From: Oscillospiraceae bacterium
GTDB taxonomy: Bacteria > Bacillota > Clostridia > Oscillospirales > Oscillospiraceae
Direction: 5' to 3'
Assembly (NCBI GenBank): GCA_017378975.1
Contig: JAFNXT010000106.1
Coordinates: 1 to 6,334, forward strand
DNA: 6,334 nt
In this document: positions 5,631 to 6,334 of the stretch, one piece after another
How the letters are laid out: the number at the start of each line of letters is the position of its first letter
Numbering within the stretch: position 1 is the stretch's first letter
Notes under the pieces: model-generated
Told to the model about the DNA's origin: nothing
The model's input: the letters and a program-made list of their open reading frames with translations, nothing else
The model's database searches: none
Made by a program: the position numbers and the translations under genes

Positions 5631-5659
5631 TTGACGGGACGGGGGGAGGGTGATAATAT
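5631..5659 (+). promoter_or_regulatory. Promoter of the TAG-interrupted secreted-protein gene
   Basis: -35 TTGACG (5631-5636) and -10 TAATAT (5654-5659) are 17 nt apart. The spacer is extremely purine- and G-rich. The transcript would start near 5666, giving a leader of about 60 nt. The promoter diverges from that of peptide gene 2, with the -35 boxes 64 nt apart. Confidence 0.7.
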
Positions 5660-5725
5660 ATACAATAGACCGTAGTATCGGCGGAGTATCGCATGGCGGT
5701 GCTCCGTTGGAAGGAGTGCGAACGT

Positions 5726-5992
5726 ATGAAGAAAAATGGTTTTACCAGAAGAACGATCTCGTTGCTGCTGGTGATCATGATGGTGATCCAGGTGCTTCCG
5801 CTGGGGGTGCTGGCTGCCAAGGGCGATATCGTTTCTTTGGAGGATATCGGCTTCGACCCGGAAACGCAAAATCAGAAGGGCGCCATCAACTGGCCCATCA
5901 AGATCTATGACTATCTCAACGACGGTATGCTCTTCGAGCCTGCCAACAGCCGTGCCGATAGTGCCAGCGCATCGGTGGTGGGCCGGAAGTAG
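5726..5992 (+). CDS. Secreted protein, N-terminal part ending at an in-frame TAG (88 aa)
   Basis: AAGGAG (5711-5716) lies 9 nt before ATG 5726, which beats the in-frame ATG at 5693. The product begins MKKNGFTRRT, then a hydrophobic stretch (11-30) and an LAAKGD cleavage region: a classic Sec signal peptide cut near residue 31. The mature part carries INWPIKIYDYLNDGMLF (54-70), a motif I associate with large secreted or surface proteins of gut clostridia, though I cannot name a family with certainty. After VVGRK (84-88) the frame meets TAG. Only about 57 mature residues would be exported if translation stops there, which is short for a stand-alone function. The same frame stays open beyond the stop to the window edge, so this is probably the head of a broken or read-through gene. 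Nonsense mutation, amber read-through or a base error are all compatible. Confidence 0.7.
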   Translation: MKKNGFTRRTISLLLVIMMVIQVLPLGVLAAKGDIVSLEDIGFDPETQNQKGAINWPIKIYDYLNDGMLFEPANSRADSASASVVGRK

Positions 5993-6334
5993 GGCGGCGG
6001 CCGCGTGATGCCCCTCACCACGCTGGGCACCGATTTTACGACCACGGCAGGATCCAGCGCCAATGCGTATACATGGTCTGCCGACAAAGCGCCCACGGCG
6101 AACTATGCCGTACGCATGGTGGCGGCGGAGCGGTTCGTTTCCCCCAAGCATATCCATGTTTCCTATCCCGGCGCGGGGACCTATGCTTATCAGATGCTCC
6201 ACAGCTTCACCAAGGTCACCAGCGCATCGACGCAAACTGCGGAGGTGGCGAAGGAGTCTGCCCGCTACATGGTGCTGGTCTACCGTGCCAACGGCCGTGA
6301 CAGCGATGAGCGGATCGACCTCCGGCTGGAGCAC
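5993..6334 (+). pseudogene. In-frame continuation of the secreted protein past the TAG, cut by the window edge
   Basis: The 114 codons after the TAG are open in the same frame as the signal-peptide-bearing ORF and run off the window. The translation looks like an extracellular beta-rich domain, with alternating Tyr/Val/Thr patterns such as HIHVSYPGAGTYAYQML and RYMVLVYRANG followed by RIDLRLEH. There is no AGGAG-type site before ATG 6008, so independent initiation is unlikely. Together with 5726-5992 it forms one gene of at least 203 codons whose 3' end is outside the window. I infer a disrupted gene; recoding of TAG cannot be excluded from one example. The other frames here give no plausible protein. 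Confidence 0.6.

Noticed and set aside
6008..6334. Independent gene starting at ATG 6008 (or GTG 6005)
   Set aside because: No AGGAG-like site precedes it, there is no signal peptide, and it is in frame with the signal-peptide-bearing ORF, so it is better read as that gene's continuation past the TAG.

Overview
The window is about 6.3 kb of GC-rich DNA with features of Bacillota: strong sigma-A-type promoters, AGGAG/AGGAGG ribosome binding sites 8-9 nt before the start codons, and lysine-rich signal peptides. Short tandem-hairpin repeats beginning CGTAGGGGCG fill two intergenic regions. Together with a GH20 glycosidase carrying FIVAR repeats and small YxKP peptides, this suggests a gut clostridium of the Oscillospiraceae/Ruminococcaceae type. 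That placement is inference from style, not from a marker gene.

Layout, left to right. (1) 4-255, +: a small Cys-rich peptide gene, followed by a very strong intrinsic terminator. (2) 294-575: repeat-dense intergenic DNA made of nested hairpins. (3) 635-1943, +: a two-gene operon with its own promoter, encoding a nicotinamidase-like isochorismatase-fold hydrolase and an ammonia-dependent NAD synthetase. (4) 1944-2194: a second inverted-repeat element and a bidirectional terminator shared with the convergent gene. (5) 2195-5074, -: a 959-residue secreted GH20 beta-N-acetylhexosaminidase-like enzyme with its own promoter. (6) 5224-5481, -: a second small peptide, paralogous to the first, with a promoter and a probable terminator. 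(7) 5482-5725: a divergent promoter region. (8) 5726-6334, +: the start of a secreted protein gene whose frame is broken by a TAG codon at 5990-5992 yet stays open and protein-like to the window edge.

How the parts work together. The operon fits NAD salvage: nicotinamide is deamidated to nicotinate, and the last step, nicotinate adenine dinucleotide to NAD, is made by NadE. The GH20 enzyme would act outside the cell on N-acetylhexosamine-containing glycans such as mucin or milk oligosaccharides. The two small peptides share a leader-like N-terminus (YxKPx[IV]) and a CYH motif near the C-terminus. Their function is unknown, and no modifying enzyme or transporter is visible. They and the TAG-interrupted gene are the least explained parts of the window.
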